Below are positions 1 through 7,374 of a stretch of DNA of 64,000 nucleotides, one piece after another. The notes below the pieces were generated by a model. The model ran no database searches. It was not told the origin of the DNA and saw only the letters and a program-made list of their open reading frames with translations. Origin of the DNA: a bacterium 1XD21-13 (GTDB taxonomy: Bacteria; Bacillota; Clostridia; Lachnospirales; Lachnospiraceae); NCBI GenBank assembly GCA_009917555.1, contig QZDX01000021.1, forward strand, positions 1-64,000, written 5' to 3'. The position numbers were made by a program, and so were the translations under genes. Every line of letters starts with the position of its first letter. Position 1 is the stretch's first letter.

Positions 1-93
1 ACTAGATGTTGTGGTGGCTCTCAAGCATTAGAATACCAAAATCAAATGGCTCTCAAGCGATAAAACGGTGGCTCCGAAGCGTTAGAATATTCA
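1..93. mobile_element. Probable end of a transposable element (IS21/Mu/Tn7-like repeated terminus)
   Basis: The stretch contains three copies of a motif beginning TGGCTC (15, 47 and 69), each continuing roughly as TCAAGC then TTAGAATA or a variant. It ends in TATTCA at 88-93, directly before sequence that codes for the conserved part of an ABC ATPase (QGDFISITGPSGSGKS). Read inward from 93 the element would begin 5'-TGAATATTC. TG..CA termini with several ~20-bp transposase-binding repeats are known for IS21-, Tn552-, Tn7- and Mu-type elements. The usual ABC-ATPase N-terminus (A-loop aromatic, about 25 residues before Walker A) is absent and replaced by this stretch. No transposase is visible because the window starts here, so the assignment is inference from the terminus only. 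Confidence 0.45.
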
Positions 94-509
94 CCCAGGG
101 AGATTTCATTTCAATCACAGGGCCATCAGGGAGCGGAAAAAGCACCCTGCTCCATCTTCTGTCCGGCCTGGACCGACCCACATCAGGAGATCTGGCCTAT
201 GATGGCAGGGAGATTTATGGCCTTTTGGACAGGGAGCTGTCCGCATTCCGCCGTCGCTGTATCGGCTTTATCTTTCAGCAGTTTCATCTGCTTCCGGTGC
301 TGACAGCGCGCGAAAATATCCTTATGCCCCTGCTCCTTGACAAAAAGCGGCCGGACGAGGCTTATCTGGAACAGCTTACAAGGCTTCTCGGCGTTGAGGA
401 TCGGTTGAGCCATCTGCCTCATGAGCTGTCAGGAGGACAGCAGCAGAGGGTGGCCATTGCCCGTGCCCTGATTGCAAAACCGGAGGTGATTTTCGCAGAT
501 GAGCCTACC
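94..509 (+). pseudogene. ABC transporter ATP-binding protein, 5' part (split by prophage)
   Basis: This encodes the nucleotide-binding subunit of a LolD/MacB-type ABC transporter that would energise the FtsX-like permease at 40257. Visible motifs are Walker A GPSGSGKS, a Q-loop (FIFQQFHLLP), the signature [15 protein letters not shown] and Walker [10 protein letters not shown]. The frame then enters phage DNA and stops at 596, inside the 3' end of the integrase gene. The D-loop and H-loop lie about 39.6 kb away at 40087-40260. The N-terminal ~25 residues upstream of Walker A are also missing, replaced by the repeated sequence at 1-93. While the prophage is resident no complete ATPase can be made. 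Precise excision would restore the 3' half but not the N-terminus. Confidence 0.85.
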
Positions 510-530
510 GGAGGGGTAAAGTTAGTAGTA
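507..530. other. attL of the prophage (core ACCGGA plus phage arm)
   Basis: ACCGGA (507-512) is shared with the right junction at 40087-40092, and the flanking bases differ on both sides. Directly inside is the phage arm AAGTTAGTAGTA (519-530), the exact inverted copy of TACTACTAACTT at 40065-40076. Joined, the two arms would form an attP with 12-bp inverted repeats around the core, as expected for a large serine integrase. By symmetry the crossover dinucleotide would be the AC at 507-508, which is inference. Confidence 0.75.
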
Positions 531-536
531 CAACAA

Positions 537-1928
537 TCACAAAAAAATAATGTGGATGTTTTTCTCATGGTCAACACGGATTTCCTTGACGATTGACCGC
601 CACAATTCACGCTTTTCCGGAATGGAAAAGGAATCATATAGACTTTCAAAATCCATTTTCAAGAAATCCCGTAAATACGACAAATCCTTAACGGGGCGGG
701 AATCCTCTGCATTGATTTTCTCAAGCTGCAAAAGCAACTTTTCCCTATCAAGTTTAAATTCGTTCATCGTTATGAGGTCGTTGAGAAACAGGTCTTTCAA
801 TTTCTGTAATTTGTTTTCGACACTCCGGCGTTTTGCGTCCGTCCGGATGGCGGGCAGGTTCGCAACCTCATATTCTGCAATATACTTTTCCAGTTCCGGA
901 CGGATGCGGTCAAGCATCATCGCCTCAAGAGTGGATTCCATGACGATTTTTCGGTTCGGGCAGCGGTGCAGGTTTACTCCCTGTCTGCATCGGTAGCAGC
1001 TATATTTGTATATTGTCCGTGTACCGTCTGCACGGGTTCGACCGCTACACCGATGTTGACATCCGCTCATGACATGGTCGCAGTCATCACAGACCACAAG
1101 CCCGCCGAAAATATAATCATGCTTTTTCCCGTCCTTGATGTTGATTTTGAGAAGTCGCTGCACGTCCTCAAAGAGTTCACGGTCGATGATTGCCGGACAG
1201 TATTCTTTATTATCCCGAAACACACCGATGTATTTTGTGTTTGTGAGCATATTCTTGAGACTGGCAGCAGACCGCACAAGTCCGAACTCTGATTCCATAT
1301 GCCGGAGCGTCTCACTCAAATTCCCGTTCCTGCGGTAGAATTGAAAGATTGCAACGGCGGTCGGGGCATCGTCATCCGGTGTGAGGTGTTTGTCCTTGAT
1401 GGAATATCCGAGGGGAGTTGAGCCGGAAAGCACCTCACCGTTGTCAACCTTGTCATCGAACACGCCGAGTATTCGGTCGGAATCGTTTTGAGCCTCAAGT
1501 TCTGCCCATATCATTGAGTTGTTCACGAACGCCCGTCCGTGGGGTGTGGATGTGTCAAAATAAGGCTGCTCAATCGCAGTCCATGAAACGCCGTGTTTGT
1601 CGAGGATGTCTTGCGTATTCAGATAATGCCGGAGATTTCTGAACCAACGGTCAAGGCGGGTGAAGATGACAAGGTCAATCTTTCCTGCCCGCACATCGTC
1701 GAGGAGGCGTTGAAAATCGTCTCTCTTGAGTTTTTGTCCGGAGATTCCGTCGTCTATGTAGGTATCAACAAGAATCATGTTCTCATGTGTGTCTATGTAT
1801 TTCTGGCCGGTCGATAGTTGGTCACGCATGGAATCGCCCTCCTTGACCTGCCTGTCCGTGGAAACACGGATATAGATTGCGACACGGAGTAGGATTTTCT
1901 CAACAGTGGCGACGGTTTTTCGTCTCAT
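537..1928 (-). CDS. Large serine recombinase (phage integrase)
   Basis: Site-specific recombinase that would join attP and attB by double-strand cleavage through a 5'-phosphoserine. The N-terminal resolvase domain has the catalytic serine in YIRVSTDRQ (Ser23) and the conserved arginines ([23 protein letters not shown]). A recombinase domain follows, then a zinc ribbon (CDDC and, further on, CYRC around residues 280-330) and a C-terminal coiled coil rich in Lys, Glu and Leu. The 463-aa length is normal. I chose the ATG at 1928 because GGGAG lies 8 nt upstream, although the frame is open to 1946. The gene ends 24 nt inside the prophage next to attL. Integration into an ABC ATPase coding sequence is inferred from the junctions. 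No excision-directionality factor is recognised; small proteins nearby are candidates. Confidence 0.95.
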   Translation of the reverse strand: MRRKTVATVEKILLRVAIYIRVSTDRQVKEGDSMRDQLSTGQKYIDTHENMILVDTYIDDGISGQKLKRDDFQRLLDDVRAGKIDLVIFTRLDRWFRNLRHYLNTQDILDKHGVSWTAIEQPYFDTSTPHGRAFVNNSMIWAELEAQNDSDRILGVFDDKVDNGEVLSGSTPLGYSIKDKHLTPDDDAPTAVAIFQFYRRNGNLSETLRHMESEFGLVRSAASLKNMLTNTKYIGVFRDNKEYCPAIIDRELFEDVQRLLKINIKDGKKHDYIFGGLVVCDDCDHVMSGCQHRCSGRTRADGTRTIYKYSCYRCRQGVNLHRCPNRKIVMESTLEAMMLDRIRPELEKYIAEYEVANLPAIRTDAKRRSVENKLQKLKDLFLNDLITMNEFKLDREKLLLQLEKINAEDSRPVKDLSYLRDFLKMDFESLYDSFSIPEKRELWRSIVKEIRVDHEKNIHIIFL

Positions 1929-1971
1929 TTTATCAACTCCCATCATAAAAAGGTAAAAAAATAAAACCTAT

Positions 1972-2089
1972 GCAAAAGCACGGTTTTATGGTAAAATGAG
2001 ACTTGCAGAGTTTTCATTTTATCGCCGTGCTTTTGCGGTGGTAAGTGAATCACTGGGCGGTCGTTGTTGGCGCAACGGTCGCCCTTTTT
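1972..2089 (+). ncRNA. Nested inverted repeat plus terminator; candidate small RNA or integrase control region
   Basis: The intergenic stretch upstream of the integrase has a perfect 12-bp inverted repeat, GCAAAAGCACGG (1972-1983) with CCGTGCTTTTGC (2025-2036). Nested inside is TAAAATGA (1992-1999) with TCATTTTA (2014-2021). It is followed on the plus strand by a terminator-like hairpin and a T-run (2055-2089). The neighbouring genes on both sides point left, so a plus-strand terminator has no gene to serve unless this stretch is itself transcribed. No promoter could be fixed, so the RNA call is tentative; a binding region for the integrase or its directionality factor is an alternative. Confidence 0.35.
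2055..2089 (+). terminator. Rho-independent terminator
   Basis: GGGCGGTCGTTG (2055-2066) pairs with CAACGGTCGCCC (2073-2084) with two G-U pairs, then TTTTT. On the opposite strand there is an A-run before the stem, so it might also end the leftward toxin-antitoxin transcript less well. Confidence 0.6.
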
Positions 2090-2108
2090 AGATATATAGT
2101 TATAAAAA

Positions 2109-2477
2109 TTACATTGCATCCGTATTCAGATGTTTGTTCAGCTTTTTGTCGAAAGTGAAAACTGTTTCGCCGTTTAGTGAGTGGTAGGCGACCAGTAGGC
2201 AGTCAACAAAGTCAAGTGATGTACTGGAAAACAGGTCTATCGCATGAACGACACAGTCCGAATTTTCTATCCGGATAATGTCAGACAGCCCACGGATGAT
2301 AGATTTGATTTTGTCTTTCGGGGTAGAATATACACTTTTCAGTACATAGACAACCTCTGCAATGACCTCCGGTTTTGTGTATGCGCCGGAGGCGATAACC
2401 TCCGCAGCACGTTGAGCCATTTCGACATTATCATTCAATACAAATCTTAAAATCACATTAGTGTCTATCAGTTGCAT
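2109..2477 (-). CDS. PIN-domain toxin (VapC-like)
   Basis: Predicted ribonuclease toxin of a type II toxin-antitoxin pair. It begins MQLIDTNVILRFVL, whose Asp is the first PIN metal ligand. The other acidic residues are Glu in VIAEVVYVL, Asp in LDFVDCLLVAYHS and a late Asp in VFTFDKKLNK. The 122-aa length is typical for VapC. I chose the ATG at 2477, where the PIN fold begins; the frame is open to 2501. It overlaps the antitoxin by 20 bp, so translation is probably coupled. Position next to the integrase suggests an addiction or superinfection role for the prophage; RNA target unknown. Confidence 0.85.
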   Translation of the reverse strand: MQLIDTNVILRFVLNDNVEMAQRAAEVIASGAYTKPEVIAEVVYVLKSVYSTPKDKIKSIIRGLSDIIRIENSDCVVHAIDLFSSTSLDFVDCLLVAYHSLNGETVFTFDKKLNKHLNTDAM

Positions 2478-2712
2478 ATTTTTCCGCAATAGCACGTTCA
2501 AAAGCCCCCTCCTCCTGTTCTGTCAATGCCGGATTTGCATATTCGTGAGCGATTCCGAGCATGGACTGTATAGTCTCTCTTTTTGCAGATGCGGGTTCGG
2601 ATGGCGGTTCATAGGTGTCTGAATCTATGAACCGCACGAACGCATAGACGGTCTCAATTTTGTCATTCGGCATAGTTTCCAACAATCCGATTGTTTTTTC
2701 CAAAGTTGACAT
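2458..2712 (-). CDS. Putative antitoxin partner of the PIN toxin
   Basis: 84-aa acidic protein, upstream of and overlapping the PIN toxin, as antitoxins usually are. The N-terminal half (STLEKTIGLLETMPNDKIE) resembles small antitoxins that begin with a helix followed by 'P-x-x-K-I-E-x-V-Y-x-F-V-R-F-I'. The C-terminal half is charged and probably wraps the toxin. The ribosome site AAGGAGG lies 9 nt before the ATG, and a leftward TATAAT-like box lies in the AT-rich stretch at 2713-2760. Family assignment rests on context more than on motif. Confidence 0.7.
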   Translation of the reverse strand: MSTLEKTIGLLETMPNDKIETVYAFVRFIDSDTYEPPSEPASAKRETIQSMLGIAHEYANPALTEQEEGAFERAIAEKYATDRH

Positions 2713-2778
2713 AGACGTTCCTCCTTTTAGATTTTATTATACTGAATCTTAATAATTATATGCTTTAGGGCAAAGCAT

Positions 2779-3306
2779 CTATTTTTCTTTTACGTCATAA
2801 GAGGCTGCTTTATACATGGTCACAGTGCCGTCAGTGTTATCGCCATCATACTGAACGACTTCAACTTTATGCGTTCCAGTGGAAAGGGAATCTCCGGACA
2901 GATCAAGAGAGCCTTGAGAATCTCCGAGTTGTTCTTTCGTGGAGAGCATACCGTCAATATATATGTGAGACAAAGAACCTCCGTTTATTCCCGATGTTTC
3001 ATAGCCTATCTGCATGAGAGTGGTGTCAGCGTCCGCATATACAACAATGACATTTCCGTTTTCAGTTGTTCCGCTTGAGTTCACAAGCAAGAATGTTCCC
3101 TCTCCGGTATCAGAATAAGCATCGCCGACAAAATCCTTTTGTGATTCATCGTCATCGGCAGCAGGAGCATCCGCATCCGTGGAATCATTCTGATTTGTGA
3201 TGGTGTCGCCCTGGGATTCGTTGCCGGAATCATTGCCACCGCAAGCGGTAAGACATCCGAGGGAGAGAGCGCAGACTATAAAAGTACAAACTATTTTCTT
3301 TTTCAT
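2779..3306 (-). CDS. Prophage-encoded lipoprotein
   Basis: 175 aa with a lipoprotein signal peptide: MKKKIVCTFIVCALSLG then lipobox LTAC, with lipidation expected at Cys22. After it comes a Gly/Asn/Asp-rich linker (residues 23-60), then a domain of beta-strand-like character (FLLVNSSGTTENGNVIVVYAD; GTHKVEVVQYDGD). The start at 3306 has GGAGG 9 nt upstream; a longer reading frame exists but lacks the signal peptide. The gene is divergent from the XRE regulator at 3380 and sits in the lysogenic module, so it is probably expressed from the lysogen and placed on the host surface. Superinfection exclusion is a reasonable guess but unproven. Confidence 0.8.
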   Translation of the reverse strand: MKKKIVCTFIVCALSLGCLTACGGNDSGNESQGDTITNQNDSTDADAPAADDDESQKDFVGDAYSDTGEGTFLLVNSSGTTENGNVIVVYADADTTLMQIGYETSGINGGSLSHIYIDGMLSTKEQLGDSQGSLDLSGDSLSTGTHKVEVVQYDGDNTDGTVTMYKAASYDVKEK

Positions 3307-3379
3307 GTAATTAAATCCTCCGTTCCTATGTGCGAATCTTGTCACCTTGTAAACTTCCTTTTGAAAGGAGGTGAGCAGG

Positions 3380-3577
3380 GTGAAGATTCTATTGTGGGAA
3401 AAAAGAACCGAAAAACGGTTCACCTTGATGGAGTTGGCGAAGAAATCCGGAATCGGAAAATCGACGCTCAACAACATCGAAAACGGCAAGGTGTCGCCGA
3501 CATTGTTTCAGCTTGAAATGATAGCCATTGCAATGGGCGTTAAAATCACCGACCTGTTTGAATCCGAATACAAATAA
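3380..3577 (+). CDS. Small XRE-family HTH regulator
   Basis: 65-aa single-domain helix-turn-helix protein: KRFTLMELAKKSGIGKST contains the HTH and LNNIENGKVSPTLFQLEMIA the recognition helix and following helix. I start at GTG 3380, with AAAGGAGGTG about 8 nt upstream; the GTG at 3371 lies inside that ribosome site. The first operator-like palindrome lies 43 bp downstream of the stop. It could regulate the lipoprotein gene, with which it is divergent, or the palindromes at 3620-3669. Whether it or the repressor at 3833 is the main lysogeny regulator cannot be told. Confidence 0.85.
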   Translation: MKILLWEKRTEKRFTLMELAKKSGIGKSTLNNIENGKVSPTLFQLEMIAIAMGVKITDLFESEYK

Positions 3578-3619
3578 TTGTAGCACACGCCGGACAGGAT
3601 GTCGGCAGCAGGTGAGAAT

Positions 3620-3681
3620 ATTTCCATAATCATGGAAATGTGCCTCACGATTTCCACAATCATGGAAATTTGTGTTACAAT
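3620..3681 (+). promoter_or_regulatory. Twin palindromic operator (TTTCCA-N6-TGGAAA) with -10 box
   Basis: Two palindromes, 3621-3638 and 3651-3668, start exactly 30 bp apart, about three helical turns. Each is TTTCCA-N6-TGGAAA, extended to ATTTCC..GGAAAT. A TACAAT box (3676-3681) follows the second by 7 bp. The -35 position falls inside the palindrome and matches the consensus poorly, so the bound protein may activate or block. It sits before the 38-aa gene at 3709. The same module recurs before the DGR template at 35072. Confidence 0.7.
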
Positions 3682-3708
3682 GCGTTTCGGAAGGGAGGTG
3701 GTGTTCCC

Positions 3709-3825
3709 TTGAGTTATAAAGAGGCTATCATTGAGTTAGTCGGAAAGATACATAGTGAAAAAATCCTCAAGAGGATATACAAGTTCATCTTGTATCTGTA
3801 CACCATGAGCGAGACTGGCAGTTGA
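3709..3825 (+). CDS. 38-aa conserved-looking small phage protein
   Basis: Starts at TTG 3709 with AAGGGAGGTG 8-9 nt upstream; the protein begins with the codons for LSYKEAIIELVGKIHSEK and continues with a basic-aromatic helix (RIYKFILYLYT). It could be amphipathic. The gene directly follows the twin operator and the -10 box, so it should be the first gene controlled by that switch. It is too short for a family call; a small regulator or anti-repressor is possible but unproven. Confidence 0.55.
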   Translation: MSYKEAIIELVGKIHSEKILKRIYKFILYLYTMSETGS

Positions 3826-3832
3826 AAGACTG

Positions 3833-4207
3833 TCAGTCTTTTTCGTTTTTAGCTTGCAAATACAAATCAATGAGACGGTCAAAAGCCTCAATGTCCTCTG
3901 TACTGGCATTGACGAGGGCTTTTATTGCGTTTTTCCGGATGTCGCTCTCACCCGCCATAATGCGGTCAATCTTTTCGATGAAATCATCGTCAGAATCGAC
4001 GAACATTTCTCCCTCACCAGTGGTCAAAAATATGTAGTCAACACCATATTCCCGGCAAATTGATTTTGTCATTTGTTCAGTGAGACCACGTTCGCCCTTT
4101 TCTATTTTAGAAATTGCCGTTTTTCCAACACCGACCTTTTCGCCGAATCTTTCAAGAGTGAGACCGAGGGCTTTTCTGATTTCTTTGACCCGTTCGCCTT
4201 GCGTCAT
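3833..4207 (-). CDS. CI-like XRE repressor
   Basis: 124 aa: N-terminal HTH (MTQGERVKEIRKALGLTL, then ERFGEKVGVGKTAISKIEKG) followed by the common extension GVDYIFLTTGEGEMF and an acidic helical C-terminus. Short repressors of this build lack the LexA-like autocleavage domain, so induction would need another signal. GGGAGGTG lies 9 nt before the ATG. It is divergent from the early genes at 4355, in the usual CI position, and probably binds the GGCAAAGGG repeats between the two promoters. Confidence 0.88.
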   Translation of the reverse strand: MTQGERVKEIRKALGLTLERFGEKVGVGKTAISKIEKGERGLTEQMTKSICREYGVDYIFLTTGEGEMFVDSDDDFIEKIDRIMAGESDIRKNAIKALVNASTEDIEAFDRLIDLYLQAKNEKD

Positions 4208-4234
4208 GTCTTTTTCACCTCCCTTATATTTTCA

Positions 4235-4321
4235 AGCATACCACGGAAAAAAAAGAAAATCAATAAAAAGTTGGCAAAGGGCACAAAAAGTATTGACAAA
4301 GTAGGCAAAGGGGATTAGAAT
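4235..4321. promoter_or_regulatory. Divergent repressor/early promoters with GGCAAAGGG operators
   Basis: Rightward early promoter: TTGACA 4293-4298, 17-bp spacer, TAGAAT 4316-4321. Leftward repressor promoter, read on the minus strand: TTGATT (4263-4258), 17-bp spacer, TATGCT (4240-4235). GGCAAAGGG occurs at 4273-4281 and 4304-4312 with a related GACAAAG at 4295, flanking and overlapping the rightward -35. This is the layout of a lysis/lysogeny switch in which the repressor shuts off the early genes. Confidence 0.75.
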
Positions 4322-4354
4322 GTAGGCATAGACAACAAACAGGAGGAAAAATCA

Positions 4355-4585
4355 ATGAAAGAATATACATTTGAGGAGTTAGGATATTTCGCTGAAAGAG
4401 AGTGTGAGGCAATCAAAGAACAGTTACAAGGTTACAGTTACATGAATTTTGATATTGCATGGAGTAATTGCGCCGGAAACTGCACGCTGATTGTAAGAAC
4501 AGACTATGAAGATTCGGAAAAAGAAATCAAAAATTTCTTCTTACATTGCGCTATCAGTGCCATTTTTCAGTTAAAGAGACAGTAA
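4355..4585 (+). CDS. Hypothetical early protein
   Basis: 76 aa starting MKEYTFEELGYFAEREC, with a good AGGAGG 8 nt upstream. It is the first gene behind the early promoter. There is an acidic N-terminal helix and a C-terminal helix (FFLHCAISAIFQLKRQ). No family is recognised. First early genes often encode anti-repressors or host take-over proteins, which is only context. Confidence 0.65.
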   Translation: MKEYTFEELGYFAERECEAIKEQLQGYSYMNFDIAWSNCAGNCTLIVRTDYEDSEKEIKNFFLHCAISAIFQLKRQ

Positions 4586-4595
4586 TAACACAAGA

Positions 4596-4613
4596 GGGAG
4601 GCGAAAGCCTCCC
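4596..4613. other. Intercistronic hairpin with GAAA tetraloop, copy 1
   Basis: GGGAGGC-GAAA-GCCTCCC, a perfect 7-bp stem with a GNRA tetraloop, between two early genes. No T-run follows, so it is not an ordinary terminator. The identical stem-loop recurs at 5184-5201. It may stabilise mRNA ends or bind a protein. Confidence 0.6.
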
Positions 4614-4639
4614 ACATATAAAAACAGGAGGGAATCACA

Positions 4640-5176
4640 ATGACGACGAAAGAGCAGGAAAGACAGGCAATTCAAAAGGTTAGAAAGATAGTTGAGGGCA
4701 TGGGTGAAAATAGTTATCTTGCCACGGCAATGGAGGGAGTTCTTGAGACCGCTGAACAGAACATTGAGGATGATGCAGCGTATTCATTGAAAGGCAGAGC
4801 GGAGGTTGCTGAAAAACAGGCATCCGCACTCAAGAGAGAGAACGAGGAACTCCGGAAAGCATTGAAAGAGCAGCAGGAACGGGCTGAAAGGTTGGAATCA
4901 AGATGTAATGAGGCATATTCGGAATTACAGAGATACACATTGCCAGACTGGATGCAGCGAGAACTTGACAAGATGGTTCAGACCGGACTTGAAAGAGTGA
5001 ATCGTGAAATCAAAGAGGCAGCGGACGGGATGGCAGATGCAATCGGTGAACAGGGGAATTTTGCTACACAGGCAGCAGACCACGCTAAACAGTATAAAGA
5101 GAAACGGTCAGAACAAAGCATATTGAAACGGATGCAGAGTTTCCTCATGAATTACAAGAGGAAAGAGCAGAAATAA
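4640..5176 (+). CDS. Coiled-coil hypothetical early protein
   Basis: 178 aa, almost entirely helical and charged, with a long coiled coil between about residues 55 and 100 (EKQASALKRENEELRKALKE). The C-terminus is basic (SILKRMQSFLMNYKRKEQK). The start has AGGAGGG 8 nt upstream. Two identical GAAA-loop hairpins bracket the gene. No family is recognised. Confidence 0.7.
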   Translation: MTTKEQERQAIQKVRKIVEGMGENSYLATAMEGVLETAEQNIEDDAAYSLKGRAEVAEKQASALKRENEELRKALKEQQERAERLESRCNEAYSELQRYTLPDWMQRELDKMVQTGLERVNREIKEAADGMADAIGEQGNFATQAADHAKQYKEKRSEQSILKRMQSFLMNYKRKEQK

Positions 5177-5183
5177 GACAGCA

Positions 5184-5201
5184 GGGAGGCGAAAGCCTCC
5201 C
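5184..5201. other. Intercistronic hairpin with GAAA tetraloop, copy 2
   Basis: Same stem-loop as at 4596-4613: GGGAGGC-GAAA-GCCTCCC, flanked here by GC on both sides. No T-run follows. Confidence 0.6.
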
Positions 5202-5221
5202 GCAGAATGGGAGGTGTTCGG

Positions 5222-5476
5222 ATGCAGAGTAGAGCGTGTTACGGGTATTACGGCGAGGGGCATGGATGCACGGGAGAGAATCAACCAGTGACACATAAAA
5301 GAGGATGGAGGTTCATGGATTTCCATTTTGAGGTAAAAGGGAAAGGATTCAGCAATGTGGAAATTAAGGCTTGCGACTTTGCACATGCGATGAAACAACT
5401 CAAGAAATGGGCGAAACGTGACGGGTTTGAAATTGTAGGAAATTCAAAGGGGTATGAAAACCAAGTGAATTATTAA
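5222..5476 (+). CDS. Hypothetical early protein
   Basis: 84 aa. I start at ATG 5222 (MQSRACYGYYGEG) because GGGAGGTG lies 6 nt upstream, although the frame is open to 5207. The C-terminal half (FHFEVKGKGFSNVEIKACD then FAHAMKQLKKWAK) looks like a small alpha/beta fold. No family recognised. Confidence 0.65.
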   Translation: MQSRACYGYYGEGHGCTGENQPVTHKRGWRFMDFHFEVKGKGFSNVEIKACDFAHAMKQLKKWAKRDGFEIVGNSKGYENQVNY

Positions 5477-5739
5477 ATATATGAGCCGAAACGGGGCAGC
5501 AGTCGCCCCGTCATGCAAGGATGGCAACCTTGTGTCTGACGATGGCAAGCCGAGAGACAAAGTCAGTGATACAGTGGGAAACATGGCAGCGGGTGAACCT
5601 GCTAGAAAGTTCATAGTCGGTCAACAGGTTTTTCTTGATTTTTTAAGGTGAAAAATCAAAACACGGTAGACATCGCCGGAATAGAGGTGAGCAGGTTGAA
5701 AAGACCGAGAGAGCCACCAAAGCGGGAGGAGAGATTGAT
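5477..5739 (+). other. Structured non-coding stretch with several inverted repeats
   Basis: No gene longer than about 30 codons. Inverted repeats: CGGGGC..GCCCCG (5492-5510); and TTGATTTTT (5635-5643) with AAAAATCAA (5651-5659), whose 7-base loop TAAGGTG contains an AAGG and the GTG that opens a 31-codon frame (5648-5743). That frame ends in a TGA overlapping the TTG start of the next gene. The loop placement could hide or present a ribosome site. The 31-aa peptide is possible but has no clear Shine-Dalgarno site. Confidence 0.4.
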
Positions 5740-5895
5740 TTGAAAAGATGGTTAGTGACTGTACATACAAGCGAGGAGATTGAGGTTGAGGCAGACACAA
5801 TCGAGGAGGCGAAAGAACAGGCAGCAGAGGAATCCAGTTTTATGGCGGTTGACTATTGTGAGGCAGATGAAATCGGAGAGGAGGAACAATCATGA
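5740..5895 (+). CDS. 51-aa hypothetical early protein
   Basis: TTG start at 5740 with GGGAGGAG about 7 nt upstream; the protein reads KRWLVTVHTSEEIEVEADTI at its start and is very acidic towards the end (DEIGEEEQS). The pattern 'V-x-V-x-T-x-E-E-I-E-V-E-A-x-T-x-E-E-A' resembles small phage proteins with one beta-hairpin and a helix. It overlaps the next gene by ATGA (5892-5895). Function unknown. Confidence 0.65.
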   Translation: MKRWLVTVHTSEEIEVEADTIEEAKEQAAEESSFMAVDYCEADEIGEEEQS

Positions 5896-6065
5896 CAGCA
5901 AAGGCAAAGAAAAGGGAAATGGTTGAGGGCATTGCAGAAAAGTTCCTGTTATTGCCGGAATCTGACAAGTCTTTCATTGCAGGGTATTTGACAGGGAAAG
6001 AGGAGGAACGTGCAAGGTGGCAGCAGGAGCAGGAACGGAAACAGGCAGCAGTCGCAACGGCATGA
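5892..6065 (+). CDS. 57-aa hypothetical early protein
   Basis: ATG overlaps the preceding stop (ATGA). The protein starts MTAKAKKREMVEGIAEKF, continues LLPESDKSFIAGYLTGKEEE, and ends in a Gln/Glu-rich helix. Many phages carry short proteins with 'D-K-x-x-I-A-G-Y-x-x-G' in the early region; their function is not known to me. Confidence 0.65.
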   Translation: MTAKAKKREMVEGIAEKFLLLPESDKSFIAGYLTGKEEERARWQQEQERKQAAVATA

Positions 6066-6126
6066 CGGCAGCGGGCGACGGATGCGCCCTGTCAGAGACG
6101 GCAGGGCGTGAGATGGGAGGAGCAGC

Positions 6127-7225
6127 GTGAAAGAAGATGCTAAAAAGCCGATAAGCCGTGAAAATTGGCGACATCAACCGTGGGAGTTGAAACAGATGCA
6201 AGCCCTCTCTTTAGATTCAAAAAAGAGGATGTCCGAACGGAGAATTGATGGGTGGTTTGAGGAGTTCGGCGATGATGTGTATTTGAGTTATTCGGGAGGG
6301 AAAGACAGCACGGTTTGTCTTGAGTTAGTGGCTCAATATTGTGCGTCATGTGGTCATAATCTGCACGTTGCTTTTTGCGACACGGGGCTTGAATATCCGG
6401 AAATTAGGGAGTTTGCAGAGTATAACACAAATAGGGTTGCGGAACGGTATGGAATCGACATCAGTTTTGACAGGCTGCGACCGGATATGAATTTCCGGCA
6501 GGTGATAATTGAATACGGTTATCCAGTCATCAGCAAAGAAGTGTCCGGAATCATATACGGGGCAAGACATAGCAAGGACAAGAAACAGACATACATAAAC
6601 AAACTAAAAGGTCAGAATCCGGACGGCTCATTTTCAAAATACAAGCAGAGGTATAAAAAGTACGAGATTTTACTGCAAGCACCTTTTGAAATATCAAATC
6701 GGTGTTGCAGGAAAATGAAAGAGTTACCTGCTGCGAGATACGAGGCAGAGACAGGGAGAAAAGCGATTGTCGGAACGATGGCAGAGGAATCCAAACAGAG
6801 ACTTGATGCGTGGTGTAAAACCGGATGCAATGCGTTTGATTCAGACCGCCCGATGTCGAAACCTATTTCCTTTTGGACGGAGCAGGATGTTTTGAACATG
6901 ATTCTCAATGAGGGATTGGAGATTGCGTCAGTATACGGTGACATCATACCGGACTATGAAAAGATAGGAACGACAGACGGTCAGAACAACAGGATGCTCA
7001 AGGACAGGATGTATATTTTGCGGTTATGGATGTCACAGGGATAAGGGAATCACACGATTCCAGAGGCTAAAAGAGACGCATCCGAAATTGTACAGATATT
7101 GCATTGATGGAGGAGAGTGGAACGAAAAAGGAATGTGGCAACCGAGCAATTCGGGGTTGGGGATGGGTTTTGTCTTTGACTGGCTCAATGAGCAGTTCGG
7201 GGAGGAGTTCATCAGATATAAATAA
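6127..7225 (+). pseudogene. PAPS-reductase-family (PP-loop) phage protein with a +1 frameshift
   Basis: The N-terminal 285 residues are a PP-loop ATP pyrophosphatase of the CysH/DndC-related group, with SGGKDS at residues 56-61 and a CCRKMKELP segment near 198. The first frame ends at 7044 in an unrelated tail. In the next frame (+1) the sequence from about 6983 reads TTGCSRTGCIFCGYGCH, RFQRLKETHPKLYRYC and DWLNEQFGEEF, the expected cysteine-rich C-terminus of this family, stopping at 7225. One extra base near 6982 would explain it. It is either a disabled gene, a sequencing error, or recoding; no strong slippery site is seen. Start GTG 6127 follows GGGAGGAGCAGC. Phage members may act in sulfur or nucleic-acid modification. 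Confidence 0.85.
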
Positions 7226-7251
7226 ACGGGAAAACGTGGAGGTGACGGCGT

Positions 7252-7362
7252 ATGAGCGCAGAGAATATCAAGAAATTTTATGAGACCATTGCACGGATAA
7301 TCTCTGAACGGGAGCAGGTCAAAGTGACGGTGCAGGTCAGAGAGAAAGAGGTAGCAGCTTGA
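7252..7362 (+). CDS. 36-aa hypothetical protein
   Basis: ATG 7252 has GGAGGTGA about 7 nt upstream. The protein begins MSAENIKKFYETIARII and ends VTVQVREKEVAA; it looks like a helix plus a beta strand. A strong terminator follows at 7375. Very short, but the ribosome site and position argue for a real gene. Confidence 0.6.
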   Translation: MSAENIKKFYETIARIISEREQVKVTVQVREKEVAA

Positions 7363-7374
7363 AAGAGAGAAAAA

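Noticed and set aside
4596-5201. GAAA-loop hairpins considered as terminators
   Set aside because: No T-run follows either stem, and genes on both sides read through in the same direction.
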